The notes: generated by a model not told the origin, from the letters alone. Shown: positions 37,066-46,207, counted from the first letter of the stretch. The stretch is DNA of 64,000 bases from Verrucomicrobiales bacterium (GCA_029940475.1 JAPYUT010000012.1:5378-69377); one strand, 5' to 3'. A program made the numbers and translations.

Positions 37066-37365
37066 CTAATCCTGTGAGTCGTCGTTCCCCAGAAAATCAG
37101 AAACGTTTTGCAGGGCATCAATAAATTCCGCCAACGTTTCAGCGGGAACCATGATGGTATCGCGATGGCCGCGAACGTCTTCGGTAATTTTGAGGAACTT
37201 GCCCCGATTGTTGACCTTCAGATCGATAAAGAATGTTTTCCTGTCGGAAAATATCTTCTCGGTATGGAGTGGCTCGTCGCTATAGCGCTTATTTTCGCCT
37301 TCTTCTTCTTCTTCTTCTTCAAACATACCAGTCTGGAGTTTTTTTCTTTGCCTCACTATGCCCAT
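37066..37365 (-). CDS. PUR-family nucleic-acid-binding protein
   Basis: A small single-stranded nucleic acid binding protein with one PUR repeat: KIFSDRKTFFIDLKVNNRGKFLKIT then DTIMVPAETLAEFIDAL (given as key segments). The family is common in Bacteroidetes and spirochetes and also found in Verrucomicrobiota; Borrelia members bind DNA and RNA. An acidic run of seven Glu lies N-terminal to the domain. Starts are possible at 37401, 37365 and 37326; none has a strong ribosome site and 37365 is a compromise. It lies 45 bases upstream of the RluA-type gene. Confidence 0.78.
   Translation of the reverse strand: MGIVRQRKKLQTGMFEEEEEEEGENKRYSDEPLHTEKIFSDRKTFFIDLKVNNRGKFLKITEDVRGHRDTIMVPAETLAEFIDALQNVSDFLGNDDSQD
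37300..37320 (-). repeat. Seven-copy trinucleotide run coding for poly-Glu
   Basis: TTC is repeated seven times on the plus strand, GAA on the coding strand, giving seven Glu in a row in the PUR-family protein. Slippage would change the Glu count without a frameshift. Confidence 0.9.
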
Positions 37366-37538
37366 TGATAGCACACGCCTAGTTACGGGAGAGGCTACCA
37401 TCTACATGTTAAATCATGCAGTAGAATTCCTAGGGAAGCGGAGGCTAAGGGGATAATTCCACTCAGGCAACCACGTTTTAACGGTTTGTTTGCTTTATTT
37501 AATTCACGCCAAAGATCCAAATACAACTGGATTCCCGG

Positions 37539-38501
37539 TTAATGAATGCCGCATGCCTTGCGCACCCTGCGCATTGTTGCGATGGCGGATTCACGTGCCT
37601 GGGAAGCACCTTTCCTGGTTATTTCATCCACATAGCCGGGGTCGGTGAGGAGTTCATCACGTTGCTTTCGCATCGGTTTAAAGTACTCCCAATAGGCGGA
37701 AAAAAGCCGTTTTTTGAATTCACCATAACCAACCCCGCCATTTTTATGGTCATCCTCCATGGTTGCCACTTCAGCACCGGAGGCAACCAGGCGGTAGAGG
37801 TCGACAATGATTGACTTTGATGGATCCTTTGGAGTTTCTACCGGAGTGGAGTCGGTTATAATCGACATGATTTTTTTCCGGGTCGCCTTTTCATCACCGA
37901 AAATCTCAAGGGTGTTGTCATAGCTCTTGCTCATTTTTTGTCCGTCGAGGCCGGGGACTTTGGCGTTGTCTTCCCGTATTTTCGCTTCGGGTATAACAAG
38001 AACCTCCCCATACCTGTTGTTGAACTTCAATGCGATATCACGTGTGACTTCAATGTGTTGCTTTTGATCTTCGCCGACCGGGACAATATTGCTGTCATAA
38101 ATAAGAATGTCAGCCGCCATCAGCACCGGGTAGGCGAACAGGCCATGAGTTGCTTCATGACCACGGGCAGTTTTGTCTTTGTAGGAGTGGCAGCGTTCAA
38201 GCAGGCCCATCGGCGTGACGGTGCTTAAAAGCCAGGCAAGTTCAGTGACTTCAGGAACATCTGATTGACGGAAGAATGTTGCTTTCGATGGATCAAGCCC
38301 ACAGGCAAGAAAATCAACGGCAACGTTGCGTACGTTGTCACTGAGTTCCTGCGGGGAATAGACCGTGGTAAGTGAATGGTAATCGGCTATGAAATAGAAT
38401 GCATCACCCTCGTCCTGCAGACGAATGGCTGGATCCATCATACCGAAATAATTGCCGACATGTAGACGGCCGCTGGGTTGGATTCCGGAGAGAATACGCA
38501 T
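37539..38501 (-). CDS. trpS: Tryptophan--tRNA ligase
   Basis: Class I synthetase of 320 residues charging tRNA-Trp. The HIGH-type motif is GRLHVGNYFG near residue 11, the tryptophan-recognising region includes MGLLERCHSYKDK, and the KMSKS motif is GQKMSKSYDN near residue 190. ATG 38501 gives a start (MRILSGIQPSG) that is canonical. Confidence 0.97.
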   Translation of the reverse strand: MRILSGIQPSGRLHVGNYFGMMDPAIRLQDEGDAFYFIADYHSLTTVYSPQELSDNVRNVAVDFLACGLDPSKATFFRQSDVPEVTELAWLLSTVTPMGLLERCHSYKDKTARGHEATHGLFAYPVLMAADILIYDSNIVPVGEDQKQHIEVTRDIALKFNNRYGEVLVIPEAKIREDNAKVPGLDGQKMSKSYDNTLEIFGDEKATRKKIMSIITDSTPVETPKDPSKSIIVDLYRLVASGAEVATMEDDHKNGGVGYGEFKKRLFSAYWEYFKPMRKQRDELLTDPGYVDEITRKGASQARESAIATMRRVRKACGIH

Positions 38502-38577
38502 GGCTTAATTAGGCTTTAATCATCCGGTTGGGCTTCCGGGTGTCAAGCAGGTGTGCAGGCAATTAAGAAATTTAACC

Positions 38578-39939
38578 TTACCCTGCCACACAGGGGACAA
38601 GTATGGAATCGCGCATGCCGTGGATGATTTTCTTGTCCGATGGGACCAAGGTGGCAAGTATTCCGGAGAGTCTTGCCTCGAGTTTCGCCGGATTTGTGCC
38701 GGCTAGGAAGTAATAGGGGCGAATCAGTGCCCTTACCGCCATCTCGCGGATTTCGCCTGTGGATTCATCCCAAAAAGGATGATTGAAAACCCGGGCCCGT
38801 TTGAATTCCTGCATGATCCACGGTTGTTGGGGAAAGTCCCCGATTGCTGTTTCAATGGCCGCTTGCCATTGATCACCCGGCATGTCTTCACCGATTTTTA
38901 CGCTACGGCTACCCCAAGCAAGCTCAGAGAAGCCGCTGACTTTAAGCACAAGTGATCTCTCTTTTTGCGAGAATTTACCGAGTTGCCGCCAATCAGTAAT
39001 TCCCAATCGGGGCAGCTCTGCGTGGTGGGGAACGGGGGACGGGTCAATGATCCAGCTGAAAGGGAAGTAGTCGGCGAGCCGTTGCCGTAGATTCTCCCGC
39101 AGTTGGGCTCCCCAGAACTCGCGCAACGGCCGCGACCAGAACAGTGCGCTCCACATCTTTTCCTCAAGGTAGGGCTTACAGGGCGGGGTCAGCTCAATTT
39201 GACCGGATGCCGCTGCCTGGAAAAGTTCATTTGCCGGAGGGATGTTGCCACAATCAAAGAGCTCAAAGAAACGGTAAACTGACCGCTTGCGCAGCGTGTA
39301 ATTTTCAGCATCACATACCTCGAACGAGTCATCCCCGCACATATTGTTGAGTTGCCTGGAAAACCATTCCATTTCCGGCCGATAGTCAGCAGATTCCCTG
39401 CTGATAACAATGTCCGCTCCATCGGGCAGGATGGAGCGGAAGCCCTTGGCCATGCCGTTGCCCCCACCTATTACGGTTGGCTCAAAAGTGGCAAATGTCT
39501 GGTTGAGCCAGGCGGTGAGCCCGATGCCTCCGGGAATACTATCGAGCTCGGTGATCGAAAAGCCGTCTTCGCCCCAGATCAAGTCCGGGCGGATAATTCT
39601 TGGGACCGCTTCCCGCAGGGCCGGATTTCGTCCGTAATTGACCAGGGAGTCCGGTTTACCGGCATCAAGATAATTTGCCAACCATCCGGGAGCCTTACCT
39701 TTTACGCTTTGGCGATACAGGGTATTAGCCGCTGATTGGAAAACGGTTAGTTGGTGCCCGAGCCGTTCCAGTTGTGCCACAACTCTTTGCGGCAGGGCGA
39801 GAGGCTGTGGCGATAACAGCCATTTTTTGTCTGCAAATAGGCCTCCTTCAGGAAGCGCCTCACAAAGGGCGTTGATACGTCCTTTGGCTGAAGTGGGTAT
39901 TATACCTTTGGTATTGTGGCTCATCCGGTGTCGCGGCAT
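38578..39939 (-). CDS. Conserved-looking protein, possibly ATP-grasp-like
   Basis: 453 residues without signal peptide or span. I do not recognise a named family. ITELDSIPGGIGLTAW (about residue 120) recalls the glutathionylspermidine-synthase-type or circularly permuted ATP-grasp segment in which an acidic residue is followed by PGG, and VLKVSGFSELAWGSR with a later PWIMQEF recalls nucleotide-binding strands of ATP-grasp ligases. These are weak resemblances. It begins ten bases after ruvA, in the same direction, and precedes trpS. Two ATG starts, 39939 and 39924, are both possible. Confidence 0.6.
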   Translation of the reverse strand: MPRHRMSHNTKGIIPTSAKGRINALCEALPEGGLFADKKWLLSPQPLALPQRVVAQLERLGHQLTVFQSAANTLYRQSVKGKAPGWLANYLDAGKPDSLVNYGRNPALREAVPRIIRPDLIWGEDGFSITELDSIPGGIGLTAWLNQTFATFEPTVIGGGNGMAKGFRSILPDGADIVISRESADYRPEMEWFSRQLNNMCGDDSFEVCDAENYTLRKRSVYRFFELFDCGNIPPANELFQAAASGQIELTPPCKPYLEEKMWSALFWSRPLREFWGAQLRENLRQRLADYFPFSWIIDPSPVPHHAELPRLGITDWRQLGKFSQKERSLVLKVSGFSELAWGSRSVKIGEDMPGDQWQAAIETAIGDFPQQPWIMQEFKRARVFNHPFWDESTGEIREMAVRALIRPYYFLAGTNPAKLEARLSGILATLVPSDKKIIHGMRDSILVPCVAG

Positions 39940-39949
39940 GCGGGTACCG

Positions 39950-40555
39950 TTATTTTATTCCGCGTAGAGCGGAACGTATGAACTCATCGGCATCCGGGCT
40001 ACCATCGTGCGAAGCAGCGGCCTTTTGTATTGCCTTCGCTGCGTCCGCTTGCTTGTAACCCAGTGAAATGAGCGCGAGCACAGCGTCATTGATGGCCCCG
40101 GCTGCGCTGCCTGCGGTTTCGGTCTGGCTGGCTGCAGCCCAGGCCGCGGCGACACCGATTTTGTCCTTAAGCTCTAAAATGATGCGTTCAGCAGTTTTTT
40201 TCCCGAGTCCGCTGATTGTCGAGAGTGCGGTGATGTCACCGCGAATAACAGCATCTTTAAAGTCGCCGACTGCCATTGCGCTAAGCACGGCAAGACCCAA
40301 CTTGGGCCCGATTCCCGAGACACGATCTATAAGCAAACGAAACAGGTCGCGTTCATCATGGGTTTGAAACCCGTATAGTGTTTGCTCCTGCTCGCGGATG
40401 TGAAGGTGAGTGAGAATACGTATATTTTTCCCAACCGCAGGGGCGAGATCACTTGTCGACAACGGCACCAGGACTTCGTAGCCAATACCCCCGATATTTA
40501 TAACCAGACGTCCGGGCAGGTTTTCTGCGAGTATACCATCAAGGAAAGTGATCAT
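39950..40555 (-). CDS. ruvA: Holliday junction branch migration protein RuvA
   Basis: 201 residues from ATG 40555 (MITFLDGILAEN). Domain I (OB fold) holds GIGYEVLVPLST; domain II holds the two helix-hairpin-helix motifs VSGIGPKLGL and ISGLGKKTAER; domain III ends with DEFIRSALRGIK. With RuvB it drives branch migration. No ruvB or ruvC is in the window. An upstream start at 40612 adds residues that do not belong to RuvA. Confidence 0.95.
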   Translation of the reverse strand: MITFLDGILAENLPGRLVINIGGIGYEVLVPLSTSDLAPAVGKNIRILTHLHIREQEQTLYGFQTHDERDLFRLLIDRVSGIGPKLGLAVLSAMAVGDFKDAVIRGDITALSTISGLGKKTAERIILELKDKIGVAAAWAAASQTETAGSAAGAINDAVLALISLGYKQADAAKAIQKAAASHDGSPDADEFIRSALRGIK

Positions 40556-40658
40556 ATGGGAGAATGGAGAGAGTTGATTTGACTTGGCAAACAGCTTTTG
40601 CAGTTTGTCCAAAAGGCATGCTTGCTACAAGCCCTCCGGAGACTGACAATTCAAGCCT

Positions 40659-41300
40659 ATGATAGGTAATAAGGGTTACTTATATGTCGGTTTTTTTTTA
40701 TTTCCGATCCTAGGCTTAACTGTAGCCACTGCAGAAACTGATGACAGTGCTTTAGGTACCAAAGAATCAGCGAAGTATCTTTTGCTGATTCAACCGCGCA
40801 ATTTATCCACAGGAGTATTTGTTCTCATGCCGGGGGCTCGGGAAACCACTTACACAGCCGCATATCGGGGAACTATCGGTCCACGGAACTATACGCGTGC
40901 TGAATTTAGAAAGGCGTTTCCCGGAGGGTGGAAAGAGTTTTTTGAACGTGGGAAAAAGGTTGCTTCAGATCACCTTAAAACACTGAAACCCAAATATATA
41001 AGGAATTCGAAGAAGGTGATAGAATACGCGATCATACAATCCGATCACCCACTGACGGCGACCACGGTTGTCGTTGATGAATTTCGGGAACTATTTAAGG
41101 AAACTCTTGGGGATCAGCTTCTTATTGTTATTCCGAATCGTTTTACCGTTTATGTTTTTCCCAAGCTGGCCAGCACGATTGGAGATTATCAAAAGCGGTT
41201 GATGGATTTATTTCGCGATGCTGTTTATCCGGCCAGCAGCGAGGTTTTTGAACTGACAAAGGAAGGATTTCGAGGTTTTGCGAGTATTCGGGATCAGTAA
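40659..41300 (+). CDS. Hypothetical exported protein
   Basis: 213 residues with a signal peptide (about 1-26, GFFLFPILGLTVATA). The mature part has mixed alpha/beta features and a central segment rich in Lys/Tyr/Phe; no catalytic motif is recognised. It is divergent from ruvA across 103 bases. Base composition is more AT-rich than neighbouring genes, which may mean it is a recent acquisition. Confidence 0.6.
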   Translation: MIGNKGYLYVGFFLFPILGLTVATAETDDSALGTKESAKYLLLIQPRNLSTGVFVLMPGARETTYTAAYRGTIGPRNYTRAEFRKAFPGGWKEFFERGKKVASDHLKTLKPKYIRNSKKVIEYAIIQSDHPLTATTVVVDEFRELFKETLGDQLLIVIPNRFTVYVFPKLASTIGDYQKRLMDLFRDAVYPASSEVFELTKEGFRGFASIRDQ

Positions 41301-41456
41301 ATATTCAAAAAATATAATTTTTATTGGTAATAATCATCAATTTATGTTATGGTAATTATAGAAAACTGCTCGCACAGCGCCTTTGGTTTGTTTAAATAGT
41401 CATTAGTGGCTGAATTCCGTGGTAATGTGACGCGTCTGTGATACAGTTAATCATCT

Positions 41457-41783
41457 ATGGCTACAACACGCAGAACCCGATTTTCCCGGAGAATTCCCGA
41501 TCACGTAACAGACGAACTGGTCACGGTTCTTCAAGAGACTGAGACGTTTATGTTCAATAGTCTTTTTGAACGTGTCTACGAGAACTTGAAGGAGAAAAAT
41601 GCAGTGAGTGGCGGCGAAGAAATGCTTCGTTTGCGCGCTTATGAAAAACTTCAGAATCTTGTGACTCGTGGACTTGTCGAAAAAAAGGGCAAGACATACA
41701 AAGGTCTTGAGGGGATTGAGCAGGCTTCCAGCGCCTATGCGGCGGCCCAGCAGGCCCAGCAGGCTCAGCAGCCTCAAAAATAA
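41457..41783 (+). CDS. Small basic protein with Gln/Ala-rich tail
   Basis: 108 residues. A basic start (MATTRRTRFSRR) leads to a compact helical region (FERVYENLKEKNAVSGGEEM, AYEKLQNLVTRGLVEKKGKTYKGL, cited as parts) that has the look of a winged-helix domain ending in a wing, followed by an AAAQQAQQAQQ tail. DNA binding is plausible but unproven. A strong terminator lies 53 bases downstream, so it is a single-gene unit, which suggests steady expression. Confidence 0.65.
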   Translation: MATTRRTRFSRRIPDHVTDELVTVLQETETFMFNSLFERVYENLKEKNAVSGGEEMLRLRAYEKLQNLVTRGLVEKKGKTYKGLEGIEQASSAYAAAQQAQQAQQPQK

Positions 41784-41836
41784 GTAGGTTCCGGATGTTC
41801 CGGTAAATCTCTTATCACATAGTTTATATACCTCCG

Positions 41837-41871
41837 ACAGGGTCGCCTTATGGCGACCCTGTTTGTATTTT
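41837..41871 (+). terminator. Intrinsic terminator after the small basic gene
   Basis: An 11-base perfect stem (ACAGGGTCGCC at 41837-41847 with GGCGACCCTGT at 41852-41862) around TTAT, followed by a T-rich tract TTGTATTTT. It ends transcription of the 41457-41783 gene. Confidence 0.88.
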
Positions 41872-41990
41872 GGATTAAAGCTTCTGATACCCCAAGAGCT
41901 TGTGGCTTTAGTTTGACTTGAGGAGTTGCTGAAGTTTTGAGCTTGAAGACAGTTCTAAATCACCGAACTTCTGCGCGGTTCCGTTAACAA

Positions 41991-42368
41991 ATGCTTCAGC
42001 AATATTTCCCTGTTCTCCTGCAATTTATGATCGCGACGGGGTTTGCGGTTACAACTTTGCTGCTTAGCGTTGCGCTCGGCAAGAGTGCCCGCCGCAACAA
42101 AATCAAGGACTCTCCATATGAGTGCGGAATGCTTCCGATCGGCGAGTCGCAACCACGTTTCAGCGTGAAATTTTATCTGGTTGCCATGCTGTTTGTCATT
42201 TTTGACATTGAGGTTGTGTTCATGTACCCGTGGGCATTGACGTTCAGGGACTTTCTGGCCAGGGATCAGGCAGCAATGGTTTTCTGGAGCATGTCGGGAT
42301 TCGTGGGCATCCTCCTTGTTGCATATCTTTATGCTCTCAAGAAGGGGGCACTAAGCTGGGAATCCTGA
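41991..42368 (+). CDS. nuoA: NADH-quinone oxidoreductase subunit A
   Basis: Membrane subunit of complex I, 125 residues with three spans (about 9-29, 64-84, 95-113). The conserved acidic loop is KDSPYECGMLPIG and the second span is FDIEVVFMYPWAL. It is alone: no nuoB follows, and the next gene downstream is the DUF1810 gene. In most bacteria nuoA opens the nuo operon, so its separation is unusual; whether a second nuoA exists elsewhere cannot be seen here. Confidence 0.92.
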   Translation: MLQQYFPVLLQFMIATGFAVTTLLLSVALGKSARRNKIKDSPYECGMLPIGESQPRFSVKFYLVAMLFVIFDIEVVFMYPWALTFRDFLARDQAAMVFWSMSGFVGILLVAYLYALKKGALSWES

Positions 42369-42416
42369 TCCCGGCAACACGACAATTGCCGATCAACACA
42401 AAATCAGGAGTTACGG

Positions 42417-42848
42417 ATGAACAGCGAAGAAGGGCTGGGAAAATTCATCAGTGCGCAGGATGGCATCTATGAATCTGCCCTTGAAGAGCTCAAGGCCGGA
42501 ATGAAATATGGCCACTGGATGTGGTTCGTGTTTCTCCAAATAAAGGAGCTGGGCAACAGTCAAACCGCTCGTCTATACGGCCTCAGTGACTTGCCTGATG
42601 CCAGGCTTTGCCTGGGGCATCCTGTACTGGGCAGTCGGTTGATTGCATGTGCTGAAGCACTACTGGCTATTGAGCATTGTTGCGCGGGTGAGATTCTGGG
42701 TGATACCGATGCTCTGAAATTAAGGTCTTCAATGACCCTCTTTGATAACGCCTCCCAGGAAAAGGACACAGTATTTACGCAGGTGTTGGGAAAATTTTTC
42801 CATGGCAACAGATGCCAATTTACCATGAAGAAAACCGGCCCTTGTTGA
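42417..42848 (+). CDS. DUF1810 family protein
   Basis: 143 residues. The family signature is visible: a start with FISAQDGIYESALEELKAG followed by HWMWFVFLQIKELG and a later ARLYGLSDLPDARLCLGHPVLGSRL (parts quoted). Function of the family is not known. It is in the same direction as nuoA after 48 bases and is convergent with the aminotransferase gene. Confidence 0.85.
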   Translation: MNSEEGLGKFISAQDGIYESALEELKAGMKYGHWMWFVFLQIKELGNSQTARLYGLSDLPDARLCLGHPVLGSRLIACAEALLAIEHCCAGEILGDTDALKLRSSMTLFDNASQEKDTVFTQVLGKFFHGNRCQFTMKKTGPC

Positions 42849-42876
42849 CCGTTAAATTCAGATGGTTTCCTGTGTC

Positions 42877-44043
42877 CTAGTGTGCCTTGCAGAACTCTTC
42901 AAAGCGGTCGAGACCTTCCTTGATGATTGGCAGGCTGGTGGCATAACTGAGGCGGATGCTTTGATCGTGGCCAAAGGCGATGCCGGGCACCGTAGCCACC
43001 TGCATACGGCTGAGTAGCTTTTCTGCAAAATTAACGGATTTAATCCCGGTTTTTTCAATATTCACCAGAAAATAGAAGGCCCCCTTCGGTTCAATTGTTG
43101 AGACATTGCCGATGGCCTGTATACGGTTGAGCATATATTGGCGGCGGATATCGTATTCCGACACCATATCTATAATTTCAGAGTGCTCGCCGGCGAGCGC
43201 GGCAATGGCGCCATACTGGGCAAAAGTTGTCGGATTGGAGGTACTGTGGCTCTGGATGGTGTCAATGGCGTCCGCGATTTCCTGCGGCGCGGCGGTATAG
43301 CCCAAGCGCCACCCTGTCATTGAGTAAGCTTTTGAAAAACCGTTAATTGTGATGGTCAGATTGCGGATTTCATCACTGAGCGACCCGATGCTGTGGTGTT
43401 CAGTATCGTCATAGGTGATCTTCTCGTAGATTTCGTCAGAGAGAATAAGGATATCCTCGGATGCGGCGACTTCACCAATTGCCGTCAGTTCCTCTTTAGT
43501 GTAGACGGCACCAGTGGGATTGTTTGGTGAGTTGACAATGACCATCTTTGTCGACCCGCTCATGGCATTGTCGAATTCCTCAGCGGTCATTTTCCAGTCA
43601 TTTTCCTGTCTGGTTTCGACAAAGACTGGCTCAGCTCCTACTGCGCGCACCATTTCCGGGTAACTAGTCCAGTAGGGTGAGGGAATAATAACTTCATCAC
43701 CGGCATCGCAGCAGGCCAGGATGGCGTTGAAGCAGGAGTGCTTGGCGCCACAGTTGACGACAATTTGTTCAGGCTCGTAGTTAATGTGGTTGTCTTCGCG
43801 CAGTTTTTTAGCAATACCTTTGCGGAGGGCGGCAACACCTGCGACTGCAGTGTATTTGGTTTGGCCATCCTGCAGCGCCTCAATTGCGGCGGCTTTAATA
43901 TGCTGTGGCGTGTCGAAATCGGGTTCACCGGCACCAAAGCTGCACACATCAATGCCTTCCTCGCGCATTGCCTTAGCCTGGCTAGTTATCGAAAGAGTCA
44001 GTGAAGGACTAAGATCGGCGATGGTTTCGGCTACAAATTCCAT
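42877..44043 (-). CDS. aspC: Class I pyridoxal-phosphate aminotransferase (aspartate type)
   Basis: 388 residues with the fold type I layout. The PLP lysine is in INGFSKAYSMTGWRLGY, the NSPNNPTGAVY loop contacts the cofactor, and SDEIYEKITYD carries the Asp that binds the pyridine ring. The substrate-binding start AKAMREEGIDVCSFGAGEPDFDTP (ends quoted) matches the Iγ aspartate aminotransferase branch. It is the last of the purT to aspC pair on this strand, with a strong terminator between them. Exact amino-acid preference is inferred. Confidence 0.88.
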   Translation of the reverse strand: MEFVAETIADLSPSLTLSITSQAKAMREEGIDVCSFGAGEPDFDTPQHIKAAAIEALQDGQTKYTAVAGVAALRKGIAKKLREDNHINYEPEQIVVNCGAKHSCFNAILACCDAGDEVIIPSPYWTSYPEMVRAVGAEPVFVETRQENDWKMTAEEFDNAMSGSTKMVIVNSPNNPTGAVYTKEELTAIGEVAASEDILILSDEIYEKITYDDTEHHSIGSLSDEIRNLTITINGFSKAYSMTGWRLGYTAAPQEIADAIDTIQSHSTSNPTTFAQYGAIAALAGEHSEIIDMVSEYDIRRQYMLNRIQAIGNVSTIEPKGAFYFLVNIEKTGIKSVNFAEKLLSRMQVATVPGIAFGHDQSIRLSYATSLPIIKEGLDRFEEFCKAH

Positions 44044-44081
44044 GATGGTGAGGCAGGTAAAGAGGGTGACGGGTTCAAATC

Positions 44082-44110
44082 AAAAAGGCTTCCGCTCACG
44101 CGGAAGCCTT
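44082..44110 (-). terminator. Intrinsic terminator downstream of purT
   Basis: Read on the minus strand, AAGGCTTCCGC, loop GTGA, GCGGAAGCCTT forms a perfect 11-base stem, and T residues follow at 44086-44082. It sits 98 bases after the purT stop and before the aspC start. Confidence 0.9.
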
Positions 44111-44207
44111 CTGGCTCAAAATAAACTGTCAGACTGCCGCGACGGCGAGTGCGTCCTGCATTAACCCATCGGCGGTTAGATTCAAGAACAAATGCCCAAT
44201 AATGATT

Positions 44208-45389
44208 CTAGAGCGAAATGGTAACCGCCGAACTGGCGGCGCTTGCCTTGTTGCGGGCATCTTCAATGGAAGTGCCACGGGCGACGGCGACCCCCATGCG
44301 GCGTTTCCCGCAAACAGCAGGTTTTCCAAACAGGCGCAATTGCGTATCCGCTTGGCATAGTGCTTTATCAAGATTCCCGAAGACGATATTTTCCGAGTCT
44401 CCCTCGACCAAAATCACACTGGAAGCACTCGGGCCGTGCTGATGTATGTTTGGAACCGGAAGACCAAGAATCGCACGTGCATGAAGGGCAAATTGCGATA
44501 AATCCTGAGAAATCAGGGTGACTAGACCGGTATCGTGCGGACGCGGAGAGACTTCGCTGAAAATAACCTCATCACCCTTGATGAACAGTTCAACGCCAAA
44601 TATTCCGAGGCCACCCAATCCGCCGGTCACTGCTTCGGCTATCCTCCTTGCCTCGGCACGGGCGGCTTCGCTCATTGGCTGAGGTTGCCAGCTCTGGCGG
44701 TAATCACCATCAGTTTGGATATGGCCGATCGGTTCGCAAAACGATGTTCCGTTTACGTGGCGCACAGTAAGCTGGGTAATCTCGTAATCAAAATCAACAA
44801 ATCCCTCGACAATTACTTTACCGGCCCCCGCACGTCCGCCCTCTTGTGCATATTGCCAAGCGTGGGCGATGTCTTGCTCACCCTTTACCGTACTTTGACC
44901 CTTGCCGGAAGAGCTCATGATTGGCTTGATGACACAAGGCATGCCAATCTCGGCAATTGCATCCTTAAATTCTTCTTCGCTGGCGGCAAAGCGGTAGGGC
45001 GAGGTTTTCAGGCCCAAATCTTCTGCGGCCAGACATCTTATACCCTCGCGGTTCATGGTTAGCTTGGCTGCTCTCGCGGTTGGGATCACGGTAAAGCCCT
45101 CTTCCTCTAGCTCGACCAGTGTGTCGGTTGCGATTGCCTCCACTTCAGGAACAATAAGGTCCGGCTTTTCCATCTCGAGAATCCTCCGCAAGGCAGCACC
45201 ATCAAGCATGTCGATCTTGTGTGAGCGGTGAGCGACCTGCATGGCTGGCGCGTTTTCGTAACGATCAATTGCAATTACCTCACAACCGAGGCGCTGAAGT
45301 TCGATCACAACTTCTTTGCCCAATTCACCGGATCCACAGAGTGCGACTTTGGTGGCGGTTTGGGAGAGCGGGGTGCCGATGGATGTCAT
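44208..45389 (-). CDS. purT: Formate-dependent phosphoribosylglycinamide formyltransferase
   Basis: PurT makes N-formyl-GAR from GAR, formate and ATP in purine synthesis without folate. 393 residues of ATP-grasp type: [19 protein letters not shown] at the start, [25 protein letters not shown] in the ATP lid and [14 protein letters not shown] at the metal site. It is followed by an intrinsic terminator. Confidence 0.96.
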   Translation of the reverse strand: MTSIGTPLSQTATKVALCGSGELGKEVVIELQRLGCEVIAIDRYENAPAMQVAHRSHKIDMLDGAALRRILEMEKPDLIVPEVEAIATDTLVELEEEGFTVIPTARAAKLTMNREGIRCLAAEDLGLKTSPYRFAASEEEFKDAIAEIGMPCVIKPIMSSSGKGQSTVKGEQDIAHAWQYAQEGGRAGAGKVIVEGFVDFDYEITQLTVRHVNGTSFCEPIGHIQTDGDYRQSWQPQPMSEAARAEARRIAEAVTGGLGGLGIFGVELFIKGDEVIFSEVSPRPHDTGLVTLISQDLSQFALHARAILGLPVPNIHQHGPSASSVILVEGDSENIVFGNLDKALCQADTQLRLFGKPAVCGKRRMGVAVARGTSIEDARNKASAASSAVTISL

Positions 45390-45577
45390 TGCTGAATATT
45401 CAGGATTTCGGGAATAAGTTTTAGGCCGTTGGGAACCTCAAGACAATGGCATTTTTCAATGCAGTGCCGGAGAGTTGAGGAAAACAGCGGGTATCAACCC
45501 TGCATAGCAGTTCGGGTGGCGGAATATCCTGCGACGGTGGCGATGATAAGTGACAGGAAGGTCCCGTATTGTCATGC

Positions 45578-46207
45578 CTACTTGATGCGTTTTATTTCAA
45601 TTTCACGAAAATGAACCGGAGAGGAATGATTTTGCAGCCCGATGAATCCGTCCCGGCGCTTGAGGCCGGCCACGCCGGGGGATTTCTTTGCCAAATCGAC
45701 CAAATCGCTATTTACCACATGCTTGCCGTTAAGCCATACATTGCATTTTTGCCCAAGACATCGAATACGGATTGTCTGCCATTGCCCCGCCTTTTTTGTG
45801 GCGCGCACTGAGGGAGCCTGCACGGCATAGATGGCCCCGGTAAATTGAGCGGGTTTGAGATTCTTCCATTTGTCCCCGTAATCATCAAGCACTTGGATTT
45901 CGAGTCCCGCTACCCAGGGCGCACCGTCCTTTGGAGCCCTGATAAAAATGCCACTGTTGCCGTCTGTTGGGATGTTGAACTCCAGGCGCAGTTCAAAGTT
46001 TGCGTATTTTTTCTTGGTGGCAATCCAACTGGAGCCGGGTTTTCCGGTACAGGAGAGGATTCCATTTTGCACCTTCCAGTTTGTGGTCGCGCCACCGACT
46101 CCTTCCCAGCCTTCGAGATCCTTACCGTTAAAGATCGGCTGAAAACCCGGTTCTTTACTGCTTAATTGGGTAATCTGGAAAAAAATTCCTAGGAGGAGCA
46201 GTTTCAC
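45578..46207 (-). CDS. DUF1080 (3-keto-disaccharide hydrolase fold) exported protein
   Basis: 209 residues: a signal peptide followed by one concanavalin-like beta-sandwich. Signature pieces are FNGKDLEGWEG, WKVQNGILSC, NFELRLEFNIPTDGNSGIFIRAP and NVWLNGKHVV, and EIEIKRI at the end. This family is very expanded in Planctomycetes and Verrucomicrobiota and includes 3-keto-glycoside hydrolases. The start codon is GTG at 46207. No 3-keto-forming dehydrogenase lies beside it, although an exported Gfo/Idh/MocA gene occurs at 51134. Confidence 0.88.
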   Translation of the reverse strand: MKLLLLGIFFQITQLSSKEPGFQPIFNGKDLEGWEGVGGATTNWKVQNGILSCTGKPGSSWIATKKKYANFELRLEFNIPTDGNSGIFIRAPKDGAPWVAGLEIQVLDDYGDKWKNLKPAQFTGAIYAVQAPSVRATKKAGQWQTIRIRCLGQKCNVWLNGKHVVNSDLVDLAKKSPGVAGLKRRDGFIGLQNHSSPVHFREIEIKRIK

